From contig JARLHA010000002.1 of NCBI GenBank assembly GCA_031292485.1, forward strand, positions 1-61,140: a stretch of 61,140 bases of DNA, read 5' to 3'. Positions 9,199 to 17,502 of the stretch are shown in pieces (the stretch's first letter is position 1; every line of letters begins with the position of its first letter). The notes beneath the pieces are model-generated. The model had not been told where the DNA came from, made no database searches, and saw nothing but the letters and a program-made list of their open reading frames with translations. The position numbers and the translations under genes are program-made. Origin of the DNA: Mucilaginibacter sp. Its GTDB lineage: Bacteria; Bacteroidota; Bacteroidia; Sphingobacteriales; Sphingobacteriaceae.

Positions 9199-9279
9199 GT
9201 TGTAATGGGAAACAACTGAAATTATTTTATCAACTACAACATTTTAAACTTTTACAACTGGCTGTAAATCAATTACAAC
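9199..9279. promoter_or_regulatory. Cluster of TACAAC repeats between kinase and barrel genes
   Basis: In the 351-bp divergent intergenic region TACAAC occurs at 9235-9240, 9253-9258 and 9274-9279 (periods 18 and 21 bp). The inverted form GTTGTA is at 9199-9204, and a related AACAAC starts near 9211. This matches the pair at 7295/7313. The cluster lies just upstream of the kinase start and is a candidate operator for autoregulation by the LytTR regulator. The rest of the gap (9280-9513) shows no gene I can support. Confidence 0.4.
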
Positions 9280-9513
9280 AACAATATTACAAATGTAAAC
9301 TACTTTGTGCCAATAAAAATCTATCAGCGGCTTTAGTTTACCGACAGGCAGGCAAAAATAATCGTCAAAAAGTCCTGTTGGCTTCCAATTGGGGTCAACG
9401 ATTGTTTTATAGGCTAAAGCGGGGCTTTTATCTACTCATTTACCCCCTTTGTCTATTGCATTTTAGGGTGCAAAATCTTTCCTATTGATTTGCACATCTA
9501 AATAACAGATAAA

Positions 9514-12345
9514 ATGAAATTATTTTACCTTTTTATAGCCGCCCTTTTGATAAGTGCGAATACCTACGCCCAAACGGGCCGCGATGTGCATGGCACGGTT
9601 ACCGATTCCACAAAAGTAACTTTGCCGGGCTCGATCGTGAGGCTTATTACAGCAACTGATAGTATCTCCACAGCCACCGACGCCAAGGGAGCATTTGTGT
9701 TTAAAGGCGTTAAAGCAGCACAATTTAGTTTGGTGGTTCAATCTATCGGCTTTGAGCCGGTAAGAAAACGTATCGCACTCGACAATAGCAAGGAGCCGGT
9801 TTTTTTACGGCCAATCATTTTAAAACCGTCAAGCCAGATGCTAAAGGAGGTTACCATCTCTGATGTTATACCGGTAAAAATAAAAGAGGACACAGTTGAG
9901 TTTAACGCAGCCGCCTATAAAGTTCGCGACGGTGCGCCTATTGAGGACGTGATTAAAAAAGTACCCGGCGCTGATGTAGATGCCAGCGGGAACGTCACTT
10001 TCCAGGGGAAAAGCGTGACGAAAGTACGGGTAAACGGAAAGGACTTTTTTGGAGGCGACCTGAAAACAGCAACACAAAATCTGCCTGCCGATGCCGTACA
10101 GAATGTACAGTTTTTAAATGATTACGGCGACCAGGCTAACCTTACAGGTATAAAAACCGGCGATCCGCAAACGATTTTGAATATTAATATAAAAGCCAGC
10201 AGGAACCACGGCGTATTCGGCCAGGTGAGCGCAGGCGGGGGCGCAGACGCGATACCACAGGTTGACGGCACGAAAGATGCCGCACGTTATATAGCCCAGG
10301 GCAATATGTTTAATTTTGACGGCAACCGGCAAATAGCGGTACTGGCCAATTACAACAACACCAATACCAACCTGTTTAATTTTGGCGGTGGTGGCGGCGG
10401 CCGCGGGCCGGGCGGCCCTCCGGGGAGCAATACCTCCAATGGCATTACCACTGCCCGTTCCATCGGTCTTAACTACCGCGATTCATGGGGGAAAAAAATC
10501 ACTGTTTACGGCAGCTATAGTTTCACCGATAATACCGTAAACACCGTTACCAGTTCGTTGCAAAACAATATCTCGCTGGCTGGCACCAGTTATCTGAATT
10601 CGTTAACCAACGAAACGGATAAGAAAGTAAATCATCGCTTTACTTTCAATATGGAGTACAAGCCGGATACTGTAAATTATTTAAAGATCAGCCCTTCCTA
10701 TTCCTTCGCGGGGCTTAATTCAACCCAAACGGGCGCCAACAAACAGGGCGTTGATACTTCGCTGACGACCGACTATAATTTCAATACGCTGAGCCACTCA
10801 TCCTCGCCTAATTACGGCATCAATGCTTTATATAATCACCGTTTTAACGGCCACGGGCGCAACTTCAGTGTAAACATTGGTGTGGGCAGGTCGACAAATG
10901 ACCAATACCAGAACCCGATATATGCCTATATTAAAGGCAAACCGAACGCACCGTTAAACCAGCAGATTACCACCAATACCAATACCGATACACTGGGCAC
11001 TTACGTTTCGTACATTGAGCCGATTACCAGACGCTCATACATCGAGATCAACTACAACTACAAGCACTCGTATACTACTGTTGATAAGCTGGATGATACC
11101 TTAACAACTGCCAATCAACTGAACGAATATGCTTTATTGAGCAACAACTACAACTATACGTTTATCACCAATCGTTTCGGGGTGAATTACCGCTTTGTTG
11201 AAAAGAAATACAATTATGTTTTAGGAGTTACGGCACAACCATCATTACTTGAAGGCAGTTCGGCGGTGAGTAAGCCCACCAGTATCAGCTCCTTCAATTT
11301 TTCGCCAAACGCGCATTTGATCTATAATTTTTCGAGAACGCAATCGCTGAGCGTAAACTATAGCGGCAGCAGCGCCATGCCGACTTATACGGAGCTGCAG
11401 CCGGTAACCGATTTCTCCAACGCGCAATACCCCGTAACTGGTAACCCCGACCTGAAACCTGAGTACAATAATACTTTTTCGGTACGGTACAATAAGTTCG
11501 ATTTCGCCTCGGGGAATGTTTTCTTTAGTAACTTTTCATTTGTACAAACCGATAATAAAATTGTAGCCAATACGGTATATTATCCGGCTGCTTACACGCT
11601 CAACACGCATTTGGCAGGCACTATTGCCACGCAATATCAAAATGCAGGCGGATATTATTCAGCAAATGCCTTTTATGTGTTTGCCAAACCCTGGGAGAAA
11701 CGGAAATACAATTTGTTTTTTATAGGTAATTTATCCTATATCAACAACATATCGTACATTACCAATATTGACGCGGCAACTTATGACCCTACTACTGAAG
11801 AAAATATCGCGAAATCACTTGTTGCGTCGCAGGGTGTACGTTTCAGAATAGACATTGCTGATAAAATTGACGCCGAGTTAAATACTACTTACAGCGTTAC
11901 CTCTTCAAAAAATTCAATAAATCAACCCGGCATCCAGGACAACTTCCGGTCGTGGGTAATGGGGATTAACGGCAAAAACTACATATTTAAAGACTGGACG
12001 TACAGCTATGATTATTCAAAAACCTTTTATTATGGCTATTTGGGAGCTAAAAATCCAAACATCTTCAACACCTACCTTGAGCGGAGATTTTTAAAAGGCA
12101 ATATGGCTACCCTGCGTTTTGCAGTGCTTGATGTATTTAACCAGAACACCGGTTACACCAGCACAGTATCAGGTAACTCAATTATACAAAGCAATGTTAA
12201 CCGTTTAGGCCGGTATTATTTGCTAACCTTTACTTACCGTTTCTCCAAAATGGCAGGGAAAGCACCTGAACGCGGACCAGGGCGCGGTTTCGGCCCTCCG
12301 GGTGGTGGCCCGGGCGGCCCGCCTCCGGGTGGCGGACCTGATTGA
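9514..12345 (+). CDS. Outer-membrane beta-barrel protein, TonB-receptor-like (Oar/OMP_b-brl_3 type)
   Basis: 943-residue outer-membrane protein. A signal peptide (MKLFYLFIAALLISANTYAQ) precedes a carboxypeptidase-regulatory-like beta-sandwich (about 22-110) and a plug-like domain with the typical IEDVIKKVPGADVDASGNVT and VRVNGKDFFGGD segments. A long beta-barrel follows. Two Gly/Pro-rich tracts are unusual: one at about residues 289-303 (GGGGGGRGPGGPPG) inside the barrel region, and the C-terminus (last 25 residues, GPPGGGPGGPPPGGGPD). Proteins of this build lie next to LytS/LytT pairs in many Bacteroidota; the ligand is unknown. It is divergent from the kinase and shares the TACAAC-rich intergenic region. 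Confidence 0.9.
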   Translation: MKLFYLFIAALLISANTYAQTGRDVHGTVTDSTKVTLPGSIVRLITATDSISTATDAKGAFVFKGVKAAQFSLVVQSIGFEPVRKRIALDNSKEPVFLRPIILKPSSQMLKEVTISDVIPVKIKEDTVEFNAAAYKVRDGAPIEDVIKKVPGADVDASGNVTFQGKSVTKVRVNGKDFFGGDLKTATQNLPADAVQNVQFLNDYGDQANLTGIKTGDPQTILNINIKASRNHGVFGQVSAGGGADAIPQVDGTKDAARYIAQGNMFNFDGNRQIAVLANYNNTNTNLFNFGGGGGGRGPGGPPGSNTSNGITTARSIGLNYRDSWGKKITVYGSYSFTDNTVNTVTSSLQNNISLAGTSYLNSLTNETDKKVNHRFTFNMEYKPDTVNYLKISPSYSFAGLNSTQTGANKQGVDTSLTTDYNFNTLSHSSSPNYGINALYNHRFNGHGRNFSVNIGVGRSTNDQYQNPIYAYIKGKPNAPLNQQITTNTNTDTLGTYVSYIEPITRRSYIEINYNYKHSYTTVDKLDDTLTTANQLNEYALLSNNYNYTFITNRFGVNYRFVEKKYNYVLGVTAQPSLLEGSSAVSKPTSISSFNFSPNAHLIYNFSRTQSLSVNYSGSSAMPTYTELQPVTDFSNAQYPVTGNPDLKPEYNNTFSVRYNKFDFASGNVFFSNFSFVQTDNKIVANTVYYPAAYTLNTHLAGTIATQYQNAGGYYSANAFYVFAKPWEKRKYNLFFIGNLSYINNISYITNIDAATYDPTTEENIAKSLVASQGVRFRIDIADKIDAELNTTYSVTSSKNSINQPGIQDNFRSWVMGINGKNYIFKDWTYSYDYSKTFYYGYLGAKNPNIFNTYLERRFLKGNMATLRFAVLDVFNQNTGYTSTVSGNSIIQSNVNRLGRYYLLTFTYRFSKMAGKAPERGPGRGFGPPGGGPGGPPPGGGPD

Positions 12346-12427
12346 TAATCACTGCTTTGAATTTGGCCGATGAGCGGGTGCCTGAATCACGATTATTAAA
12401 TCTCGTTACACTAAGCCCGCTGAAAAA

Positions 12428-12458
12428 TTTGGAAATAACAAACAAAAGTGTATTTTTG
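12428..12458 (+). promoter_or_regulatory. Bacteroidota-type promoter for the 12.5-kb RNA element
   Basis: A perfect TAnnTTTG minus-7 element (TATTTTTG, 12451-12458) is preceded at 19 nt by a minus-33 TTTG (12428-12431). This is the consensus arrangement for the primary sigma factor of Bacteroidota. The predicted transcription start is near 12464. The only downstream signals before the next gene are the RNA hairpins and a terminator. Confidence 0.55.
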
Positions 12459-12463
12459 ACAAT

Positions 12464-12663
12464 TAAAATTGTAACAAACAAAAATAACAGGCGTCTTATA
12501 ACAAAAATGAATTTCCAAATTCGATATAAAAAGAGCTTAGGGTTCTCTAAGGGAGCATGAGAAAAGGCCGGATGTGAGATACCCGGCCTGGATTTAGTTG
12601 ATTGTTATTGATTTTTCCAAATCTTAACGAAGCGTTCCGGGGTGAGATACGGAACGCTTTTTT
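12464..12663 (+). ncRNA. Candidate structured RNA, copy A
   Basis: From the predicted start to the terminator is about 200 nt. Structures seen: a small hairpin CTTAG/CTAAG (about 12534-12549); a GC-rich hairpin AGGCCGG 12565-12571 with CCGGCCT 12583-12589; a box GATTTAGTTGAT at 12591-12602; a short stem GTTA...TAAC with internal ATTT/AAAT pairing; and a final 10-bp hairpin 12630-12639/12650-12659 followed by six T. The loops of both GC-rich hairpins contain GTGAGATA. A 17-codon frame (12507-12560, MNFQIRYKKSLGFSKGA) lies inside, so it could instead be a leader or small mRNA. A second copy is at 39140-39295, where box, spacing and terminal hairpin are conserved. Confidence 0.55.
12630..12663 (+). 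terminator. Rho-independent terminator with conserved loop
   Basis: Perfect 10-bp stem AAGCGTTCCG/CGGAACGCTT, loop GGGTGAGATA, then six T residues. It ends the candidate RNA at 12.5 kb. Loop and inner stem are identical to the hairpin at 39261-39290. Confidence 0.85.
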
Positions 12664-12779
12664 ATGGGCAAAATCTGCGAAAAAGCACTCCCTTTATTTT
12701 TTAGGATCCAATGAAAAAAGAACAAATTCAGTGAAATGATTATTAATTATGATTATTTTTAAATGAAACTAAAAGCAAA

Positions 12780-12980
12780 ATGACAACTCAAAGGGTAGAA
12801 GAACAGATTGCCGTTATCCGTAATGCAGCTAATAAGGCGAATAAATCACGGGAATCAGCTACTGCATTTTTAAGAAATGCAGGTATTATCGGCGACAATG
12901 ATGATGTAGTTAAAACCGAAAGTTGTTTTGATACCGAAGTTTCTACTCCTGCTAACAAAACCAAATCATCGGGTCGCTAA
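12780..12980 (+). CDS. Small helical protein, partner of the downstream ART-like gene
   Basis: 66 residues, starting at the ATG at 12780. The N-terminal half is predicted helical and carries the pattern SRESATAFLRNAGI, which resembles small proteins with an S(K/R)ExAxxFLxxAGI motif that I have seen near toxin-like or prophage genes. The C-terminus is polar and ends KSSGR. The next gene starts 17 bases after its stop, so the two are probably one transcript. An antitoxin role is plausible from position and size but unproven. A weak purine-rich stretch (AAACTAAAAGCAAA) precedes the ATG. Confidence 0.65.
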   Translation: MTTQRVEEQIAVIRNAANKANKSRESATAFLRNAGIIGDNDDVVKTESCFDTEVSTPANKTKSSGR

Positions 12981-12997
12981 TATAAAAAGATTAGGAA

Positions 12998-13612
12998 ATG
13001 CCCGAATACCAGTCTTTTGGTGTAATTGGCTTCCATAGTTGTGATATTCAGGTTGGACTTAAATTTCTAAATGGAGAAACTGACTTAATACCCAGCCAAA
13101 ATGATTGGGATTGGTTAGGCCCGGGAAGCTATTTCTGGGAACAAGATCCCTCAAGAGCCTTGCAATATGCCACCGAAAACTCCCAGGGAAAACAGAAAAA
13201 TAAGAAAGCTGCCAAAATCCCTTTTGTTATCGGTTCAATTATTGAATTGGGGAACTGCCTTAATCTTGTCGAATCCACTTCGTTAAACATATTGACAGAA
13301 TCTTATAATAATTTAAAGAACACAATGGATAAATCGGGATTGCCTATGCCTATGAACAAAGGCAATAACCGTTCATTAGATTGTGCTGTAATAAAATATA
13401 TTCATCAAGCGAATAAAGATGCCGGAAAACCTGCTTACGATACCATCAGATGTGCATTTCCAGAAGGTGAAGAAGCATTTCCAGGTTCGATGATCACATC
13501 CAGGCTTCATATTCAACTATGTGTTTGTAACCCGGCTTGTATTAAAAAATATTTCCTGCCACGTCCTGTTTCAAAATACAATCCATATTTATTAAAGGAT
13601 ACTCCCCGATAA
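12998..13612 (+). CDS. Putative ADP-ribosyltransferase-fold protein (ART-like, toxin candidate)
   Basis: 204 residues, not a family I can name with certainty. The N-terminus reads VIGFHSCD (about residues 8-15), like the (Y/F)H(G/S)(S/T)D strand of ART-fold toxins. It is followed by NDWDWLGPGSYFWEQDPSRALQYA (given here as a region, about residues 38-62), which has the G-x-Y-F-W...A-x-x-(W/Y)-A pattern seen in DUF3990-like and related ART proteins. A possible catalytic Glu lies in EEAFPGSMI near residue 161. No signal peptide. It follows a 66-residue helical protein by 17 bases, the layout of a toxin-antitoxin or effector-chaperone pair. Function is inference; fold comparison would settle it. 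Confidence 0.55.
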   Translation: MPEYQSFGVIGFHSCDIQVGLKFLNGETDLIPSQNDWDWLGPGSYFWEQDPSRALQYATENSQGKQKNKKAAKIPFVIGSIIELGNCLNLVESTSLNILTESYNNLKNTMDKSGLPMPMNKGNNRSLDCAVIKYIHQANKDAGKPAYDTIRCAFPEGEEAFPGSMITSRLHIQLCVCNPACIKKYFLPRPVSKYNPYLLKDTPR

Positions 13613-13686
13613 AATCCTTGATGTTTTTAATAATTTATAACCATTATTTAAACCAAACTTGTTTCATTTGCATGCTTTTAGTGAAT

Positions 13687-13770
13687 GGTTGATTGAGTTG
13701 GATTAAGTTGATTGAGTTTGTAACTTTCCAACCTAATCAACCTAATCAACTTAATCCAACTTAATCAACC
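13687..13770. repeat. Word palindrome (GTTGATT words) just before the mutarotase start
   Basis: Left arm 13687-13718 and right arm 13739-13770 are inverted copies over 32 bases with about three mismatches. Both are built from words such as GTTGATT, GTTGGATTAA and AACCTAATC. The right arm ends two bases before the ATG at 13773, so in mRNA it would bury the ribosome-binding region in a hairpin. Confidence 0.85.
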
Positions 13771-13772
13771 TT

Positions 13773-14102
13773 ATGAAAAAATACTGCTTAACCCTCGATT
13801 TGAAAGACGACCCGGCATTAATAGCTGAATATGAAAAACATCACGTGGCTATCTGGCCCGAGATCCACCAAAGCATCACCGGCTCAGGCATCACCAATAT
13901 GGAGATTTATCGTTACGATAACCGCCTGTTTATGATCATGGAAACGGACGATACTTTCAGTTTCGAAAAAAAAAGTGCCATGGATACCGGGAACCCTAAA
14001 GTGCAGGAATGGGAAAACCTGATGTGGAAATACCAGCAACCGCTAAAAAAAGCACTAAAAGATGAAAAATGGGTTTTAATGAATAAGATTTTTCAATTAT
14101 AA
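13773..14102 (+). CDS. L-rhamnose/L-fucose mutarotase family protein
   Basis: 109 residues, the full length of RhaM-type mutarotases (PF05336), which interconvert the alpha and beta anomers of 6-deoxy-hexoses in the cytoplasm. The active-site region EYEKHHVAIWPEI (Tyr20, His24, Trp28) and the C-terminal VQEWENLMWKYQ are intact. Placed directly before an alpha-L-fucosidase and three enzymes of fuconate-type degradation, its substrate here is more likely L-fucose than L-rhamnose. It follows a 32-bp-arm inverted repeat with almost no spacer. Confidence 0.88.
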   Translation: MKKYCLTLDLKDDPALIAEYEKHHVAIWPEIHQSITGSGITNMEIYRYDNRLFMIMETDDTFSFEKKSAMDTGNPKVQEWENLMWKYQQPLKKALKDEKWVLMNKIFQL

Positions 14103-14225
14103 TTGTTGACAAGACAGGAAAAGAAAAATGTATTCAGGATAAAACTATAACTTAGCTTTATCTTTCAACATCAATTTTGAATCCGGGCTCCTGGCTTGTG
14201 GTTCTCGAACCTAAAAAATAATGCT

Positions 14226-15587
14226 ATGTTTAAAAAAGTACTATTAATGTTGCTTGGTTTAGGATTTACCCTTGCACCCGCTTTTGCACAACAAAAAAGG
14301 ATTGGCAACGAAACAGACGCGCAAAAAGATAAGCGTATGGAATGGTGGCAGGATGGCCGCTTCGGGATGTTTATTCATTTCGGCCTTTACTCGGGCGCGG
14401 CACGGCACGAGTGGGTGAAGCATAACGAACACATGACCAATGAGGAATACCAAAAGTATTTCGACCAATTTAACCCTGATCTGTTTGACCCGGTAAAATG
14501 GGCAAAAGAGGCCAAAGCGGCAGGCATGAAATATGCTGTAATGACCACCAAACACCATGAGGGTTTTTGTTTATTCGATTCTAAATACACCGATTATAAA
14601 GCAACCAACACCCAGGCCAAACGCGACCTGGTACGGGAATACGTTAACGCTTTCCGTTCGCAGGGGTTAAAAGTTGGGTTTTATTATTCGCTGCTTGATT
14701 GGCACCATCCTGATTACACCATGGACGATGCCCACCCGCTTACACAGGTGGATACCAGCGCAGCCAATTACAAACGCTTAAACAAAGGCCGCGATATGGC
14801 TAAGTACCGCCAGTACATGCGCAACCAGATCACTGAGTTGCTGACCAACTATGGTAAGATTGATGTGTTATGGCTGGATTGGAGTTGGGATAAGGGTGCC
14901 AAACATGGCAAAGGAGCCGACGACTGGGGTGCTGTTGAGCTGTTAAAACTGGTGCGGAAACTACAACCCGGCATTATCGTAAACAACAGGCTCGGGCTTT
15001 ATGATTACAAGGACGGCGGCGATTTTGAAACCCCTGAACAGGTAAGTACCTCGGAACTGGCCAAATACAAGGGCAGAACGTGGGAAACCTGCCAGACATT
15101 TTCGGGATCGTGGGGCTACTACCGCGATGAAAACAGCTGGAAAACCCACCGCCAGCTACTTGATCTGTTAATTACATCAGTAAGTAACGGCGGCAACCTG
15201 ATATTGAATGTTGGCCCAACCGGCCGCGGTGAATTTGATTACAGGGCTACCCGTGCATTGGATAGCTTGTCGTACTGGATGCATGCCAATAATGTTTCTA
15301 TTTACAACTGCACCTATGCGCCTGCTGCCTATGCTGTTCCGGCGGGCGATAAGCTTACCTATAATAAAATCAACGGGCGGTTATACGTTCATTTGTTCAA
15401 TTATCCTGATGATGGAAAAATAACATTACCGGGTTATAAAGGAAAAATAAAATATGCGCAATTTTTGAACGATCACTCGGAGCTTATTTATAAGCCATCA
15501 TCTGACAATAAAGATGACCTTGTATTAACCGTGCCAACAAAAAAACCACCGTATGAAATACCTGTTGTTGAATTAACGCTGCAATAG
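14226..15587 (+). CDS. Alpha-L-fucosidase (GH29), secreted
   Basis: Glycoside hydrolase family 29 retaining fucosidase, 453 residues from the ATG at 14226. An in-frame TTG at 14196 is unlikely as the start, since the ATG begins a clean signal peptide (MFKKVLLMLLGLGFTLAPAFAQ). Family motifs: WWQDGRFGMFIHFGLYSG, the histidine pair in TTKHHEGFCLFDS, and the nucleophile Asp218 in IDVLWLDWSW. The region SNGGNLILNVGPTGRGEF is the usual end of the catalytic barrel. A short C-terminal beta domain follows. It releases L-fucose in the periplasm or outside, feeding the downstream catabolic enzymes. Confidence 0.95.
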   Translation: MFKKVLLMLLGLGFTLAPAFAQQKRIGNETDAQKDKRMEWWQDGRFGMFIHFGLYSGAARHEWVKHNEHMTNEEYQKYFDQFNPDLFDPVKWAKEAKAAGMKYAVMTTKHHEGFCLFDSKYTDYKATNTQAKRDLVREYVNAFRSQGLKVGFYYSLLDWHHPDYTMDDAHPLTQVDTSAANYKRLNKGRDMAKYRQYMRNQITELLTNYGKIDVLWLDWSWDKGAKHGKGADDWGAVELLKLVRKLQPGIIVNNRLGLYDYKDGGDFETPEQVSTSELAKYKGRTWETCQTFSGSWGYYRDENSWKTHRQLLDLLITSVSNGGNLILNVGPTGRGEFDYRATRALDSLSYWMHANNVSIYNCTYAPAAYAVPAGDKLTYNKINGRLYVHLFNYPDDGKITLPGYKGKIKYAQFLNDHSELIYKPSSDNKDDLVLTVPTKKPPYEIPVVELTLQ

Positions 15588-15740
15588 AGATATGAGATTG
15601 GAGACATTTAAGGAGTCTCGTTATCTCACGTCTGCAATCTTGTAAAAAAATAGATATAAGATATATTTAATAGCCAAAAAGATCAAAAAAATTAGCGCTG
15701 AATACGGGATAGGAGTCTCATATCTCACGTCTCAAATCTC
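15585..15740. repeat. Word-repeat element (GATATGAGA / TCTCATATC words)
   Basis: The 159-bp gap starts at the fucosidase stop codon (TAG of TAGAGATATGAGAT) and ends in GTCTCATATCTCACGTCTC and AAATCTC, eight bases before the next ATG. Words such as GAGATATGAGA and TCTCATATCTCACGTCT appear in both orientations (left part 15588-15645, right part 15710-15738). The middle is AT-rich and featureless. Confidence 0.65.
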
Positions 15741-15746
15741 AAAAAA

Positions 15747-17408
15747 ATGCCATTACAGAAACAACAATTTTTAAGAATACATCCGCACGATAATGTACTG
15801 GTTGCCCTGCAGGACCTTGCAGCCGGAACCGTGATCAATTTTGAGGGTGATACATTTGCATTGACCACCAGCGTTGCTGCCAAACATAAATTCAGCTTAA
15901 CAGACCTGCAGCCCGGAGACGAGATATTAATGTATGGCGTACTGGTTGGCAAAGCAACACAGCATATCCCGAAAGGCGGCCCTATCAGTACACAAACCGT
16001 TCATCACGCTTCCGGCGAATTTCACCTGGGCAAACGTAAGACCGGCTGGCACAAGCCCGATACCGGCAAATTTGAAGGCCGTACCTTTATGGGCTACCAC
16101 CGTGCCGATGGTTCGGTGGGCACCGGTAACTATTGGGTGGTTATCCCTTTGGTTTTTTGCGAGAACCGGAATATCGATGTGTTAAAGGAAGCATTATCTG
16201 AAAAGCTTGGCTATAAAAAGGCAAAAAGTTACGAGGCTGATGTAGATCAGCTGATCGGTCTTTACCAGGCGGGCAAATCTGTTGAAGAAATTATAAATGC
16301 CGATATCCAGGCTTCGCCCGATAAAGCAAAATCAAAACGGCTGTTTAAAAATATCGACGGCATCAAATTCCTCACCCACGATATGGGCTGCGGCTGTAAC
16401 CGATCTGACGCGCAAACTTTATGCGGTTTGATAGCCGGTTATATTACCAACCCAAATGTTGCAGGTGCTACCATTTTAAGCCTGGGTTGCCAGAATGCGC
16501 AGGTAAGCATCCTGCAGCAGGAAATACAGGCGCGGGATGCTAACTTCAGCAAACCACTGGTGATACTGGAGCAACAAAAAACCGGTACCGAGGCCGAACT
16601 GATGCGACAGGCCTTAAAGCAAACCTTTGCAGGCCTGGTAAAAGCAAACGAAACAGAAAGGCAGCCTGCCCCCCTATCTAAATTATGTATCGGACTGGAG
16701 TGCGGCGGCTCCGATGGTTTTTCAGGAATCTCGGCTAACCCTGCTTTGGGTTATGTTTCCGATCTGCTGGTTTCCATGGGCGGTTCGGTGATCTTATCTG
16801 AATTTCCGGAACTGTGCGGCGTTGAACAGGAACTAAGCGACCGTTGTGTGGATGAGGAAAAGGCCAATTACTTTATGAAACTGATGACCACCTACAATGC
16901 CCGTGCTGAAGCGGATGGATCAGGATTTTATGCTAATCCATCACCAGGAAACATCCGGGATGGGTTGATTACCGATGCCATTAAATCAGCCGGAGCTGCC
17001 AAAAAAGGCGGTACTTCGCCGGTAGCCGATGTGCTTGATTATCCGCAGAAAGCAACAAAAGCCGGCTTAAACCTGCTTTGTACCCCCGGCAGCGATGTGG
17101 AAAGCACCACTGCCGAGGTAGGCTCAGGAGCAACCGTAGTTTTGTTTACCACCGGTTTGGGCACACCCACCGGCAACCCTGTTACCCCGGTTATCAAACT
17201 ATCAACCAATACAGCAACGGCAGTAAAAATGCCTGATATTATTGATATCAACTGCGGTACCATTATTGAAGGCGAAGAAACCATCCAGCAGGCGGGTGAG
17301 CGGATTCTGGATTATGTGATACAGGTTGCCAGCGGCGAAGCGGAGCCCAAAGCGGTTCAGCTTGGGCAGGATGACTGGATCCCATGGAAGAGGGGAATTT
17401 CACTTTGA
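15747..17408 (+). CDS. UxaA-family (altronate dehydratase-type) sugar acid dehydratase
   Basis: 553 residues with an N-terminal SAF domain (about 1-75) followed by the UxaA/GarD dehydratase domain. Metal-centre residues appear in HDMGCGCNRSDAQTLCG, LSLGCQNAQ, GLECGGSDGFSG and CTPGSDVESTT. Canonical members dehydrate D-altronate or D-galactarate to 2-keto-3-deoxy acids. In this cluster, next to fucosidase, fucose mutarotase, an SDR and a FAH-type hydrolase, the likely substrate is L-fuconate (or its epimer), giving 2-keto-3-deoxy-L-fuconate. That substrate is an inference from context. Confidence 0.85.
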   Translation: MPLQKQQFLRIHPHDNVLVALQDLAAGTVINFEGDTFALTTSVAAKHKFSLTDLQPGDEILMYGVLVGKATQHIPKGGPISTQTVHHASGEFHLGKRKTGWHKPDTGKFEGRTFMGYHRADGSVGTGNYWVVIPLVFCENRNIDVLKEALSEKLGYKKAKSYEADVDQLIGLYQAGKSVEEIINADIQASPDKAKSKRLFKNIDGIKFLTHDMGCGCNRSDAQTLCGLIAGYITNPNVAGATILSLGCQNAQVSILQQEIQARDANFSKPLVILEQQKTGTEAELMRQALKQTFAGLVKANETERQPAPLSKLCIGLECGGSDGFSGISANPALGYVSDLLVSMGGSVILSEFPELCGVEQELSDRCVDEEKANYFMKLMTTYNARAEADGSGFYANPSPGNIRDGLITDAIKSAGAAKKGGTSPVADVLDYPQKATKAGLNLLCTPGSDVESTTAEVGSGATVVLFTTGLGTPTGNPVTPVIKLSTNTATAVKMPDIIDINCGTIIEGEETIQQAGERILDYVIQVASGEAEPKAVQLGQDDWIPWKRGISL

Positions 17409-17502
17409 TTTCGGATTTACGATTTACGAATTCGGATTTATTTTTTTATCAAGTTTTTAAATCAGCCCCTACAATAACAACACCTACAACGGGCTATAGC
17501 TT

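Noticed and set aside
9183..9488. 101-residue open frame between kinase and barrel genes
   Set aside because: Low-complexity (LQLAVNQLQQQYYK), overlaps the TACAAC operator-like cluster, no start signal and no protein-like pattern.
12342..12560. 72-residue frame after the outer-membrane gene
   Set aside because: Starts by overlapping the previous stop and runs through the promoter and RNA element; only its last 17 codons (12507-12560) are of possible interest and are noted with the RNA.
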